Origin: a bacterium YEK0313
Lineage (GTDB): Bacteria; Pseudomonadota; Alphaproteobacteria; Rhizobiales; Phreatobacteraceae
NCBI GenBank assembly: GCA_000751295.2
Contig: CCMO02000002.1
Location: forward strand, 124,001-188,000
Direction of reading: 5' to 3'
DNA length: 64,000 nucleotides
Shown: positions 51,832-60,452 of the stretch, piece after piece
Numbering within the stretch: the stretch's first letter is position 1
How the letters are laid out: every line of letters begins with the position of its first letter
The notes under the pieces: model-generated
The model's database searches: none
Seen by the model: the letters and a program-made list of their open reading frames with translations, nothing else
What the model was told of the DNA's origin: nothing
Position numbers and translations under genes: made by a program

Positions 51832-53277
51832 TCAGGCCAGCGTGTAGCTGGTCTTGACGGTCGTATAGAACTCGCGGGCATAGGCCCCCTGTTCGCGCGG
51901 GCCGTAGCTCGATCCCTTCCGGCCGCCGAACGGCACGTGATAGTCGACGCCGGCAGTCGGCAGGTTGACCATCACCATGCCGGCATCCGAATTGCGCTTG
52001 AAATGCGTCGCATGCTTCAGCGAGGTGGTGCAGATGCCGGAGGCAAGGCCGAAATCCGTGTCGTTGGCCACCGCCAGCGCTTCGTCATAGCTCTTCACCC
52101 GCAGGACCGCGGCGACCGGTCCGAAGATCTCCTCGCGGGCGATGCGCATGTCGTTCGAGACGCCGGTGAACAGGGCCGGCTGCAGGTAGAAGCCGGGCGT
52201 ATCGCGGTTCAGCCGCTCGCCGCCCCAGTGCAGCTTGGCGCCTTCGTCACGGCCGATGGCGATATATTTCTCGTCCTGGCCGAGCTGGCTCTCGTCGACC
52301 ACCGGGCCGATATGGGTGCCGGCCTTCAGGGCGTCGTCCACCACGAGCCCCTTCAGCCGCTCGGTCAGCGCATCGACGAAGCGGTCGTGAATGCCTTCGG
52401 TGACGATCAGCCGCGAGGAGGCGGTGCAGCGCTGGCCGGTGGAGAAATAGGAGCCGTTGGCGGCGCATTCGACGGCCACCGCGAGATCGGCATCGTCCAG
52501 CACGACGAGCGGGTTCTTGCCGCCCATTTCGAGCTGCACCTTCTTCATCGGCGTCGCCGCGACGCAGGCCGCTGCGACGCGCCGGCCGGTCGCGACCGAG
52601 CCGGTGAACGAAATGGCGGCGACGTCGGGATGTTCCAGCATCGCCTGGCCGACCACCGAGCCACGGCCCATGACGAGGTTCAGCACGCCCTTCGGCAGGC
52701 CCGCGCGGTTGAGGATGTCGACCAGCGCCCAGGCCGAACCGGGCACGAGGTCGGCCGGCTTGATCACCACGGTATTGCCGTAGGCGAGCGCCGGGGCGAG
52801 CTTCCAGGCCGGAATGGCGATCGGGAAGTTCCAGGGCGTGATCAGGCCGACGACGCCGACCGGTTCACGCGTCACCTCGATGCCGACGCCGGGGCGGACC
52901 GAATTGACCAGCTCGCCGTTGAGCCTTACCGCTTCGCCGGCGAAGAAAGCGAGGATCTGGCCGGCGCGCGTGGCCTCGCCGATGCCCTCGGCCAGCGTCT
53001 TGCCTTCCTCGCGCGACAGCAGCCGCCCGAGTTCGTCCTTGCGCGCCAGCACCTCGTCCGAAGCCTTTTTCAGGACCTCGTAGCGCTCCTGCGGGGTCGA
53101 CCGGCTCCAGGCCGGAAAGGCCGCCTTCGCGGCCGCGACCGCCGCCTTCAGGTCCTCGACCGACCCTTGTGCATAGTCGCCGATCACATCGGCCGTGTTG
53201 GACGGGTTCAGATTGGGCGCGGCCTTTTCGGCGGCGACGAACTCGCCCGCGATGAAATTGCGAAATACGGTGGTCAT
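51832..53277 (-). CDS. NAD(P)-dependent aldehyde dehydrogenase (ketoglutaric semialdehyde dehydrogenase-like)
   Basis: A 481-residue ALDH. The catalytic Cys is C284 in 'GQRCTASSRL', the general base is E250 in 'QLEMGGKNP', and N150 lies in 'TPWNFPIAIP'. It starts 'MTTVFRNFIAGEFV' at 53277. Length and motifs recall the alpha-ketoglutaric semialdehyde dehydrogenases used in pentose and uronate pathways, but the assignment is uncertain because many ALDHs share these features. It is monocistronic and divergent from the LOG-family gene (340 nt). Confidence 0.88.
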   Translation of the reverse strand: MTTVFRNFIAGEFVAAEKAAPNLNPSNTADVIGDYAQGSVEDLKAAVAAAKAAFPAWSRSTPQERYEVLKKASDEVLARKDELGRLLSREEGKTLAEGIGEATRAGQILAFFAGEAVRLNGELVNSVRPGVGIEVTREPVGVVGLITPWNFPIAIPAWKLAPALAYGNTVVIKPADLVPGSAWALVDILNRAGLPKGVLNLVMGRGSVVGQAMLEHPDVAAISFTGSVATGRRVAAACVAATPMKKVQLEMGGKNPLVVLDDADLAVAVECAANGSYFSTGQRCTASSRLIVTEGIHDRFVDALTERLKGLVVDDALKAGTHIGPVVDESQLGQDEKYIAIGRDEGAKLHWGGERLNRDTPGFYLQPALFTGVSNDMRIAREEIFGPVAAVLRVKSYDEALAVANDTDFGLASGICTTSLKHATHFKRNSDAGMVMVNLPTAGVDYHVPFGGRKGSSYGPREQGAYAREFYTTVKTSYTLA

Positions 53278-53617
53278 GGCGTCGCCTCTCTTCAATTGGC
53301 ACGCGCCGCGCCGGATCGGACGTTCCGGAGCCCGTCGGCCGCCGGGCGGCCCGCGCAGAAAGCGGCGCGCGATGGGGTGGCATGGTTCGCATATTGCGGC
53401 CGCCGAAGCCAGTGCCGGCGGGCCGCATGGCAGGGCCGCCGATTGGCGGGAGCGCGGCGGCGATGCCACGCAAAAGTGATCCGCATTGCAACTGCCGATA
53501 TCGGCGACATGGACATTTTCTCGTTTTTCATCAGCCGCTTGACGGATGACCGGCTATGGCGGGCACCGGCGATCCGGGCTAGCATGACGGCTCGATCGAT
53601 CATCGAGACCGCATGAC
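53278..53617. other. 340-nt divergent intergenic region
   Basis: This region separates the aldehyde dehydrogenase (minus) from the LOG-family gene (plus). Parts are GC-rich with no coding pattern. A TTGACG-like element is seen near 53537, but no well-spaced -10 is clear. No repeats or RNA gene are evident. Confidence 0.4.
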
Positions 53618-54394
53618 ATGCATGATCCCGCCGCCAATGCCGACCAGCTCGCCTCGCCGTCCTATCGCCTGCCGGCGCTCGATCAGGACTTCCTGCTGGC
53701 CGAGCAGCAGCGCGGCGTCCGCTTCCTGCTCGAATACGAGAAGGCCGACCAGGTGCTCAGGCGCTGGGCCGTGCGCTCGACCATCGTCGTGTTCGGCAGC
53801 GCCCGCGTGCGCGAGGACGGGCCGGGTCGGCATGCCCATTGGTATGCCGCGGCGCGCGAATTCGGCCGACTCGCTTCCGTCAATGGCGGGGCCCTGACCG
53901 CTCACGAAGGCGTTCGCGACAACGTCATCGCCACCGGCGGCGGCCCGGGCCTGATGGAGGCGGCCAACCGCGGCGCCGCCGATGCCGGCGCCCCCTCGAT
54001 CGGCTTCAACATCCGCCTGCCGCACGAGCAGGAGCCGAACGCCTATTCGACGCCGGAACTGACGTTCCTGTTTCACTATTTCGCGATGCGCAAGATGCAT
54101 CTGGCCATGCGCGCCAACGCGCTGATTGCGTTCCCCGGCGGTTTCGGGACCTTCGACGAGCTGTTCGAGGTGCTGGCCCTGATGCAGACCACCAAGATGC
54201 GCCTCATCCCGGTCGTGCTGTTCGACGAGGCCTATTGGCGCTCCGTCTTCAATTTCGAGGCGATCGTCGAAGCCGGCATGATCACGCGCGAGGAGCTCGG
54301 CCTGTTCCGTTATGCCGACACCCCCCAGGCCATCTGGGACCTCATTGCCGCGGCCGACGGCATTGCGCCGCAGGCCGATCAGAACCTTGCCTGA
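53618..54394 (+). CDS. LOG-family (nucleotide 5'-monophosphate phosphoribohydrolase-like) protein
   Basis: A 258-residue Rossmann-fold protein with the LOG signature 'PGGFGTFDE' (173-181), 'GGGPGLMEAANRGA' (107-120) and an upstream 'YEKADQVLRRW' extension. The family cleaves the N-glycosidic bond of nucleoside 5'-monophosphates, as in cytokinin activation. The N-terminal extension of about 50 residues makes it resemble the long bacterial group (TIGR00730-like) rather than plant LOG. It is followed after 13 nt by the beta-CASP gene, suggesting an operon. Confidence 0.9.
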   Translation: MHDPAANADQLASPSYRLPALDQDFLLAEQQRGVRFLLEYEKADQVLRRWAVRSTIVVFGSARVREDGPGRHAHWYAAAREFGRLASVNGGALTAHEGVRDNVIATGGGPGLMEAANRGAADAGAPSIGFNIRLPHEQEPNAYSTPELTFLFHYFAMRKMHLAMRANALIAFPGGFGTFDELFEVLALMQTTKMRLIPVVLFDEAYWRSVFNFEAIVEAGMITREELGLFRYADTPQAIWDLIAAADGIAPQADQNLA

Positions 54395-54407
54395 AGGAGC
54401 CGATCCA

Positions 54408-56006
54408 ATGTCGATCCGCCTGCATGTCCTGGGAGCCGCCCGGGTGGTGACCGGCTCGTCCTATCTGTTCGAGGCGCGCGGCCGGCGGATCATGGTCGAT
54501 TGCGGCATGTTCCAGGGCACCAAGACGGTGAAGGAGCTGAACTATCGCGCCTTTCCGTTCCGGCCCGGCGACGTCGACGCGGTGCTCCTCACTCACGCCC
54601 ATATCGACCATTCCGGGCTCCTGCCGAAGCTGACCAAGGCGGGCTATCGCGGGCCGATCCATGCGACCCGCGCGACCGTCGATCTCTGCTCGATCATGCT
54701 GCCGGATTCCGGGCATATCCAGGAAATGGAGGTCGAGCAGCTCAATCGCCGCCGCAACCGCAAGGGCGAGCCCAAGGTCGAGCCGATCTACACCGCCGCC
54801 GACGCGGTCGCCTGCCTGCAGCAGTTCCGCGCCGTCGACTACGGCAAATGGCTGCCGCTCGGCGAGGGCATCCGCGCCCGCTACTGGAATGCCGGCCACA
54901 TTCTCGGCTCGGCCTCGATCGAGCTCGAATTCCCCGGCGAGACGGCGGAAGCCGCGCCCGTGCGGGTGCTGATGTCGGGCGACCTCGGCCCCGACGCCAA
55001 GCTGTTCCACCCCGATCCTGACGGGCCGACCGATCTCGACCTCGTCGTCTGCGAGGCGACCTATGGCGACCGCGACCGGCCGGCGACCACGGTGGACAGC
55101 CGCCGCCACGTGCTCGCGGCCGAGGTGACGGCGGCCGCCCGGCGCGGCGGCCCGCTGCTGATCCCCTGCTTCGCGGTGGAGCGGACCCAGGAGATCCTCG
55201 CCGACCTGCTCGCCTCCATGGCCGCCGGCGAGGTGCCGGAGGCGCCGATCTTCGTGGACTCCCCGCTTGCCATCAAGGCGACCGAGATCTTCGAAACCCA
55301 TGCCGGCGAGCTCGAGGACAATGCCGGCCTGGAACGGCTGACCAATTCGCCGCTGGTCCGGTTCACGGAATCGGCCGACCAGAGCCGGTCGCTCGAACGG
55401 CTGCGCGGCTTCCACATCATCATCGCAGCCAGCGGCATGGCCGATGCCGGCCGCATCCGACATCACCTGACCAACCATCTCTGGCGGCCCTCGACGACCG
55501 TGCTGATGGTCGGCTATCAGGCCGAGGGAACCCTCGGTCGCCTGCTGCTCGACGGCGCCAGGGCGGTGCGCATCCGCGGCGAGGCCGTGAAGGTGCAGGC
55601 GACCATCCGCATGATCGATGCCTATTCGGGCCATGCCGACCGGACCGAAGTGCTCGACTGGCTCATTGCCCGCAAGCCGGTGCGCGGCGGCGTCATGCTG
55701 GTTCACGCCGAGGAACGGGCGCTCGATGCTTTCGCACCGGCGGTCGGCGAGGCCATCGTCGCTCCCGAGCGCGTGCTGGTGCCCCATCTCGACGACACGC
55801 TGGAGATCGGCGCCGGCTTCGCCCGGATCGTCACCCCGGCTGCGCCCCGGCGCATCGAGCCCGACCATGTCGGCGGCCTCGACTGGCACAACGACACCGC
55901 GGCTTTCCTTGCCGAGCTCCACGCCGCGCTCGACAAGGCGGCCGACGACCGGTCGCGCCGCGTCATCCTGCGCCGGCTGCAGCGCGCCCTTGCCGGGGAA
56001 GGCTGA
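54408..56006 (+). CDS. Metallo-beta-lactamase-fold, beta-CASP ribonuclease-like protein
   Basis: A 532-residue MBL-fold protein. The metal motif is 'HAHIDHSG' (H63, H65, D67, H68), with a beta-CASP cap and the RNA-specificity-type tail ('DAYSGHADRTEVLDWL', 'VHAEERALDAF'). 'ASGMADAGRIRHHL' is a further family motif. It starts at ATG 54408 with GGAGCC as ribosome-binding site, 13 nt after the LOG gene. Family members are RNA or DNA nucleases. The pairing with a LOG protein suggests a nucleotide- or RNA-related role, but this is inference. Confidence 0.9.
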   Translation: MSIRLHVLGAARVVTGSSYLFEARGRRIMVDCGMFQGTKTVKELNYRAFPFRPGDVDAVLLTHAHIDHSGLLPKLTKAGYRGPIHATRATVDLCSIMLPDSGHIQEMEVEQLNRRRNRKGEPKVEPIYTAADAVACLQQFRAVDYGKWLPLGEGIRARYWNAGHILGSASIELEFPGETAEAAPVRVLMSGDLGPDAKLFHPDPDGPTDLDLVVCEATYGDRDRPATTVDSRRHVLAAEVTAAARRGGPLLIPCFAVERTQEILADLLASMAAGEVPEAPIFVDSPLAIKATEIFETHAGELEDNAGLERLTNSPLVRFTESADQSRSLERLRGFHIIIAASGMADAGRIRHHLTNHLWRPSTTVLMVGYQAEGTLGRLLLDGARAVRIRGEAVKVQATIRMIDAYSGHADRTEVLDWLIARKPVRGGVMLVHAEERALDAFAPAVGEAIVAPERVLVPHLDDTLEIGAGFARIVTPAAPRRIEPDHVGGLDWHNDTAAFLAELHAALDKAADDRSRRVILRRLQRALAGEG

Positions 56007-56015
56007 CCCAAGGCG

Positions 56016-56714
56016 TCACTCGAACAGGTCGGCATAGCGGAGCTCGACCCCCGCCACCGCCTTGAGGATCTCGCTCAGGTGGTGGCTCATGGCCTCGACG
56101 GCGGTCGCAGCGTCGCCCGCCTCCACCGCATTCAGGATCGCGCGATGCTGCGCGACGAGCGGTCCCATCGTGCCCGCGCCATGCAGGGTCAACGCGCAGA
56201 TCCGGTCCATATGCGCCTTCTGCTCCTCGATGGCCGCCCAGGCTGCCCGGCAGCCAGCGCCCTCGGCCAGGGTGACATGGAACAGCGTGTCGAGCCGCTG
56301 GAAGGCGCTATGGTCGCCGGCCTGCGCCGCCCTGGCCTGAGCCTCGATCAGCGCGCGCGCCCGTGCGAGATAGTGACTGTCGAACCGCTCGCAGGCGCGC
56401 TTGACGATGGCAATTTCCAGCGCCTCGCGGATGAAGCGCGCATCCAGCATGCGCTGCACCGACAGCTTCACCACCACCGTGCCGCGCTGCGGCTGAACGT
56501 CGAGCAGGCCGGCACGCGTCAACGCGATGAAGGCTTCGCGCACAGGCTGGCGCGAGACCTGAAAGCGTTCTCCGATCTCCGTTTCCGACAGCCGCTCGCC
56601 AGGCCTGATCGACAGATCGATGATCTGCGCGCGCAATTCGCGCTCCACCCGCGATGCCGCGCTTTCGGCGGCGCGGGTCGAACCGGGCGGGGCAACGGCG
56701 CGTTCGAGCATCAT
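56016..56714 (-). CDS. GntR-family regulator with FCD effector domain
   Basis: A 232-residue regulator. The N-terminal winged HTH ('LRAQIIDLSIRPGERLSETE', then 'FQVSRQPVREAFIALTRAGL') is followed by an FCD domain with conserved Asp/His metal or ligand positions ('DTLFHVTLAEG', 'QHRAILNAVEAGD', 'MSHHL'). It is divergent from kduI and probably responds to a uronate-derived sugar acid. ATG 56714 is used; an in-frame ATG at 56741 would add nine residues. It is convergent with the beta-CASP gene (9 nt). Confidence 0.9.
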   Translation of the reverse strand: MMLERAVAPPGSTRAAESAASRVERELRAQIIDLSIRPGERLSETEIGERFQVSRQPVREAFIALTRAGLLDVQPQRGTVVVKLSVQRMLDARFIREALEIAIVKRACERFDSHYLARARALIEAQARAAQAGDHSAFQRLDTLFHVTLAEGAGCRAAWAAIEEQKAHMDRICALTLHGAGTMGPLVAQHRAILNAVEAGDAATAVEAMSHHLSEILKAVAGVELRYADLFE

Positions 56715-57054
56715 CAGTCCTGGGCTTGAACTTCCATACAAGTGGATACTAGACTAGCAAACAAGACCTTCGCCTGTCACCCGGCAAAGCGCGGAACCGC
56801 CGGATCGAGACGGCGAGGCGAGACGAATCCGGGAGGACATGATGCTCTCGTGCCGGCCTGCTCCAGCGACCGCCATCACTCCGTCGCCGCCGTCACGATC
56901 ACCGGCCGGGCCTCCGAGCGCATGCGCCGCAGCCTGCGCCAGCGGTCCGCGCGTCACCCGGCCGCGCCGCGGCGCCATGGCTGCCCCAGACATGTCCGGC
57001 CGGACGCCGATCCTTTTCCGCTGACCGTCACGTCATCCGCATGGAGGCCAATCG
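56715..57054. other. 340-nt divergent regulatory region between gntR and kduI
   Basis: Next to the GntR start an AT-richer stretch (56735-56770) contains ATACAAGTGGATACTAG, a possible GntR target with related ATAC/GTAT elements, though not a clean palindrome. The remainder is GC-rich and noncoding in appearance. No terminator or RNA is recognised. Confidence 0.4.
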
Positions 57055-57891
57055 ATGACAACCGCCATTCGCCAGGCCAGCCATCCCGAGGCGGCTGCCG
57101 CCTTCGACACCGCGGCGTTGCGCCGGCATTTCCTCGTCGAGGACCTGTTCCAGCCCGGCCGGGTCGAGCTCGTCTATTGGCACACCGACCGCCTGGTGAT
57201 CGGCGGAGCGACCCCGCTCCATGCCCCGCTCCTGCTGCCGACGCCAAAGGCCATCGGCTCGGACACCTTTCTGGCCCGTCGCGAACTCGGCATCTGCAAT
57301 GTCGGCGGCGCCGGCCGCGTCATCTGCGAAGGCGAGCCGCACCGGCTCGAGCCGCGCGACATGCTCTATGTCGCCATGGGCACGCGCGAGGTCGCCTTCG
57401 AGAGCTTCGACGCGGAAAAGCCGGCTAAGTTCTATCTCCTGAGCACGCCGGCCCATGCCCGTCACAAGACCGTGCTGGTCCGCGAGGAAGAGGCCAATGC
57501 GGTCGATCTCGGCAGCCAGGAACAGGCCAATAGCCGCACCCTGCGCCAATATATCATCCCCGGCCGCGTCGCCTCCTGCCAGCTCGTCATGGGCCTGACG
57601 AGCCTGAAGCCGGGCAATGTCTGGAACACCATGCCGAGCCATGTCCATGACCGACGCTGCGAGGCCTATCTCTATTTCGATCTGGCTCCGGATGCGCGGG
57701 TGTTCCATCTGATGGGCGAGCCCGCGGAGACACGCCATCTGGTCGTCGCCAACGAGCAGGCGATCCTCTCGCCCGGCTGGTCGATCCATTCCGGCTGCGG
57801 CACGGCCGCCTATTCCTTCATCTGGGCCATGGGCGGCGACAACCAGGATTTCGCCGACATGGACATGGTCCCGATGGCGGAGCTGCGCTGA
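57055..57891 (+). CDS. kduI: 5-dehydro-4-deoxy-D-glucuronate isomerase
   Basis: A 278-residue cupin isomerase, the family's normal length. Metal ligands are visible at H196, H198 and E203 in 'HVHDRRCEAYLYF' and H245 in 'GWSIHSGCG', the same numbers as in E. coli KduI. It converts 5-keto-4-deoxyuronate, from pectin, alginate-like or glycosaminoglycan uronates, to 2,5-diketo-3-deoxygluconate. The next gene, kduD, starts in the stop codon (1-nt overlap), so the two are translated together. It is divergent from the GntR gene. Confidence 0.95.
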   Translation: MTTAIRQASHPEAAAAFDTAALRRHFLVEDLFQPGRVELVYWHTDRLVIGGATPLHAPLLLPTPKAIGSDTFLARRELGICNVGGAGRVICEGEPHRLEPRDMLYVAMGTREVAFESFDAEKPAKFYLLSTPAHARHKTVLVREEEANAVDLGSQEQANSRTLRQYIIPGRVASCQLVMGLTSLKPGNVWNTMPSHVHDRRCEAYLYFDLAPDARVFHLMGEPAETRHLVVANEQAILSPGWSIHSGCGTAAYSFIWAMGGDNQDFADMDMVPMAELR

Positions 57892-58655
57892 TGACCAATC
57901 CGGTCCATTTCTCGCTCGCCGGCCGCCGTGCCCTGGTGACGGGCGCCAATACCGGGCTCGGCCAGGCGATCGCCATCGCGCTCGCCGCCGCCGGCGCCGA
58001 CATTGTCGGCGCCGGCCGCTCGGCCATGGCCGAAACCGAAACCGCGGTGACCGCGCTCGGCCGGCGCTTCGTTGCCGTCACCGCCGACCTCGCGCGGATG
58101 GAGGCGATCGAGCCGCTGGTCGAGGCGGCCTCCACCGAAGCGGGGCCGATCGACATCCTCGTCAACAATGCCGGCATCATCAGGCGTGCCGATGCGCTGG
58201 ATTTCACCGAAGCCGATTGGGACGCGGTGATGAACGTCAATCTGAAGGCGGTGTTCTTCCTGTCCCAGGCGGTGGCGCGCCGCATGGTGGCCGAGAAGCG
58301 CCGCGGCCGGATCATCAACATCGCCTCGATGCTGTCGTTCCAGGGCGGCATCCGCATCCCCTCCTATACCGCCTCGAAAAGCGGACTTGCCGGCCTCACC
58401 CGGCTGCTCGCCTGCGAATGGGCTGCCAGGGGCATCAATGTGAACGCGATCGCCCCCGGCTATTTCGTCACCAACAACACGGCCGCCCTGCGCGCCGATC
58501 CGGAGCGCAACGCCCAGATCCTGGCGCGCATTCCCGCCGGCAAATGGGGCGAGCCGAGCGAGCTCGGCGGCGCCGCCGTGTTCCTCGCCTCCGACGCCGC
58601 GAGCTATGTCCACGGCGCCGTGCTTCCGGTTGACGGCGGCTGGCTCGCCCGCTGA
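57891..58655 (+). CDS. kduD: 2-dehydro-3-deoxy-D-gluconate 5-dehydrogenase
   Basis: A 254-residue classical SDR. 'VTGANTGLGQAIAIAL' is the cofactor loop and the catalytic triad is S146, Y159 and K163 ('IINIAS', 'SYTASKSGL'). It reduces 2,5-diketo-3-deoxygluconate to 2-keto-3-deoxygluconate (KDG). It overlaps kduI by one base and is followed after 216 nt by a PfkB-type kinase, a candidate for the next step, KDG phosphorylation. Confidence 0.93.
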   Translation: MTNPVHFSLAGRRALVTGANTGLGQAIAIALAAAGADIVGAGRSAMAETETAVTALGRRFVAVTADLARMEAIEPLVEAASTEAGPIDILVNNAGIIRRADALDFTEADWDAVMNVNLKAVFFLSQAVARRMVAEKRRGRIINIASMLSFQGGIRIPSYTASKSGLAGLTRLLACEWAARGINVNAIAPGYFVTNNTAALRADPERNAQILARIPAGKWGEPSELGGAAVFLASDAASYVHGAVLPVDGGWLAR

Positions 58656-58871
58656 CCTCGCCCGGGGTCACGCTGCGGCAGGCCAGCATTGGACATCCGC
58701 CGGCAGCACGGCGGCGACGCGGCCGTGGAACCCGGCGAATGCATCGACGGTTTCATTGCGATACGCGCGGACGCCCCTGCGCCGAACGGAGCGGCGACCG
58801 GTTCGACCTTGGCCTCGCCATCCTTCTGCGCCACTGTCCGCCGCGTTTGCTGGCAGAGATCGAGAGGCATC

Positions 58872-59765
58872 GTGGACGCGCTTTTCATCGGACAGACCTA
58901 TATCGACGTGACGCTGATCGCCGACGCGATCCCGACCGGGGACGACAAGGCCGTCGCCCGCGACTATGCCGTGTCCTTCGGCGGCAATGCGGTGACCGCG
59001 GCCTTCGCCACCGCCAAGCTCGGCGTCGCGCCCGATCTGATGACCTCGCTCGCCAATGACTGGCTGGGGCGGATGTTCTCCGACATGGCGGTCCGCTACG
59101 GCGTCTTCGTCCATCCGCGCCCGGTCAGGCGCTCGTCGCTGTCCTTCGTCATTCCCAATGACGGCAAGCGGGCGATCCTGCGCGCTCGCGACGACGACTA
59201 TCTGCACCCCTTCCCGACGCTCAACCTGCGCGGCTGCCGCATCCTGCATCTCGATGGCCACCAGGCGGACGCCGCGATCGCCTATGCCAAGGCATGCCGC
59301 GAGGCCGGCATTCCGACCTCGCTCGACGGCGGTGGTCTGAGGGCCAACACCCGTGAGCTTCTCGAATTCATCGACTTCGCCGTGGTCGCCGAACGGCTGT
59401 GCGAGCAGATGGAGCTGACCCCGGCCGAGATGCTCGACTATCTCCATGCCCGCGGCTGCCGGATCGGCGCGGTGACGCTCGGCGAGCGCGGCCTCGTCTG
59501 GATCGACCACAAGGGTGCGAAGCATAGCCTGCCGGCCCTCCCCGTTCCGGCCGAGCGGGTGATCGACACCAACGGGGCCGGCGACATCTTCCACGGCGCC
59601 TATGTCGCGTCCTACCTCGCTTATCCCGATGCGAGCTGGGACGCGCATTTCCGCTTCGCGCGCGCCGCCTCGGCCCATTCGGTGCAGCGGCTCGGCAATG
59701 AGGCGAGCCTGCCGAGCCTTGCCGATATCGCTGCCGTCAGGGCCGAGTTCGAAACCGTCGCATGA
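58872..59765 (+). CDS. PfkB-family sugar kinase, candidate KDG kinase
   Basis: A 297-residue ribokinase-like protein. The catalytic base is D238 in 'IDTNGAGDIFHGAY', and 'VSFGGNAVTAAFATAKLG' is the N-terminal PfkB signature. I chose GTG 58872 because GAGAGG lies just upstream and the first strand 'MDALFIGQTYIDVTL' begins there; an ATG at 58689 would add 61 residues that look unlike the family. The neighbours kduI and kduD suggest 2-keto-3-deoxygluconate as substrate, but the sequence alone does not prove it. No KDPG aldolase is in the window. Confidence 0.85.
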   Translation: MDALFIGQTYIDVTLIADAIPTGDDKAVARDYAVSFGGNAVTAAFATAKLGVAPDLMTSLANDWLGRMFSDMAVRYGVFVHPRPVRRSSLSFVIPNDGKRAILRARDDDYLHPFPTLNLRGCRILHLDGHQADAAIAYAKACREAGIPTSLDGGGLRANTRELLEFIDFAVVAERLCEQMELTPAEMLDYLHARGCRIGAVTLGERGLVWIDHKGAKHSLPALPVPAERVIDTNGAGDIFHGAYVASYLAYPDASWDAHFRFARAASAHSVQRLGNEASLPSLADIAAVRAEFETVA

Positions 59766-59798
59766 CACTCGAGGCCAAGGTCGCAGGCGGCGCCTGCC

Positions 59799-60263
59799 TC
59801 AGCTGCCGGCATCGCGCTCGCAGCGCGTCTGCCAGAGGCTCGGCTTGCCGGTCGCCACCAGCGCGCCGTCGCGGATGGAATAATTGTCGGTACCGACCTC
59901 GACATTGTCGATGACGCGCACCCGGCCGTCCTCGGCCTTCATCAGGGTGAACCGGCGCTGCTGCCGGCTGCGCGGCAGCTCGATGACGAATTCGAACAGG
60001 CCGCTCGGCAGAATCCGGGCCGAGACGACCTTCAATTCGTCCCGGCTGTCGCCGAAATCGCGCGGATGGACCAGCCGGCCATTGCGGACAGCATAGGTCA
60101 GGCTGCCGTTGCGCGTGCTGGCCGGCCCCGCGCAATCGAGCCGCCATGTGCCGAGAACGTCCCAGGCGCGCGCGGCCGCCACGTCGGCGGCCGGATCGGC
60201 TATCGCCGGCGCCGCCAGCAACATCAGCGCTACCGCGCGTCCCCACAGTCCGGCCCATGCCAT
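59799..60263 (-). CDS. Secreted hypothetical protein
   Basis: A 154-residue protein with a signal peptide ('MAWAGLWGRAVALMLLAAPA', cleavage near 'AIAD'). The mature part has a lipocalin-like or beta-rich pattern ('DVLGTWRLDCAGPASTRNGS', 'LTYAVRNGRLVH', 'GLFEFVIELPRSRQQRRFTL') ending 'LWQTRCERDAGS', so it has two Cys near the ends that may pair. The family is not recognised. ATG 60263 begins the signal; in-frame upstream codons look noncoding. It is convergent with the kinase (33 nt between stops). Confidence 0.75.
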   Translation of the reverse strand: MAWAGLWGRAVALMLLAAPAIADPAADVAAARAWDVLGTWRLDCAGPASTRNGSLTYAVRNGRLVHPRDFGDSRDELKVVSARILPSGLFEFVIELPRSRQQRRFTLMKAEDGRVRVIDNVEVGTDNYSIRDGALVATGKPSLWQTRCERDAGS

Positions 60264-60452
60264 GGCGCCACCTTTCCATCGTGTGCCCCCCAGCGCGCGC
60301 GAAGCTAACGCCTTCGTGTCCGCCGCGCCAGCCGCGGCGGAAAATCGTACCGCCGGGTGCCTTTCCACGCGACGGACGGGTTGAACGCTGGCCGCAACAT
60401 CCGCACTGTGACGGCACCATCCTTCCCGTCACAAGCCACGAACAGGTTCCGC

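Noticed and set aside
56735..56751. ATACAAGTGGATACTAG as a defined GntR operator
   Set aside because: The halves are not a clean palindrome, and no second copy exists in the window for comparison.
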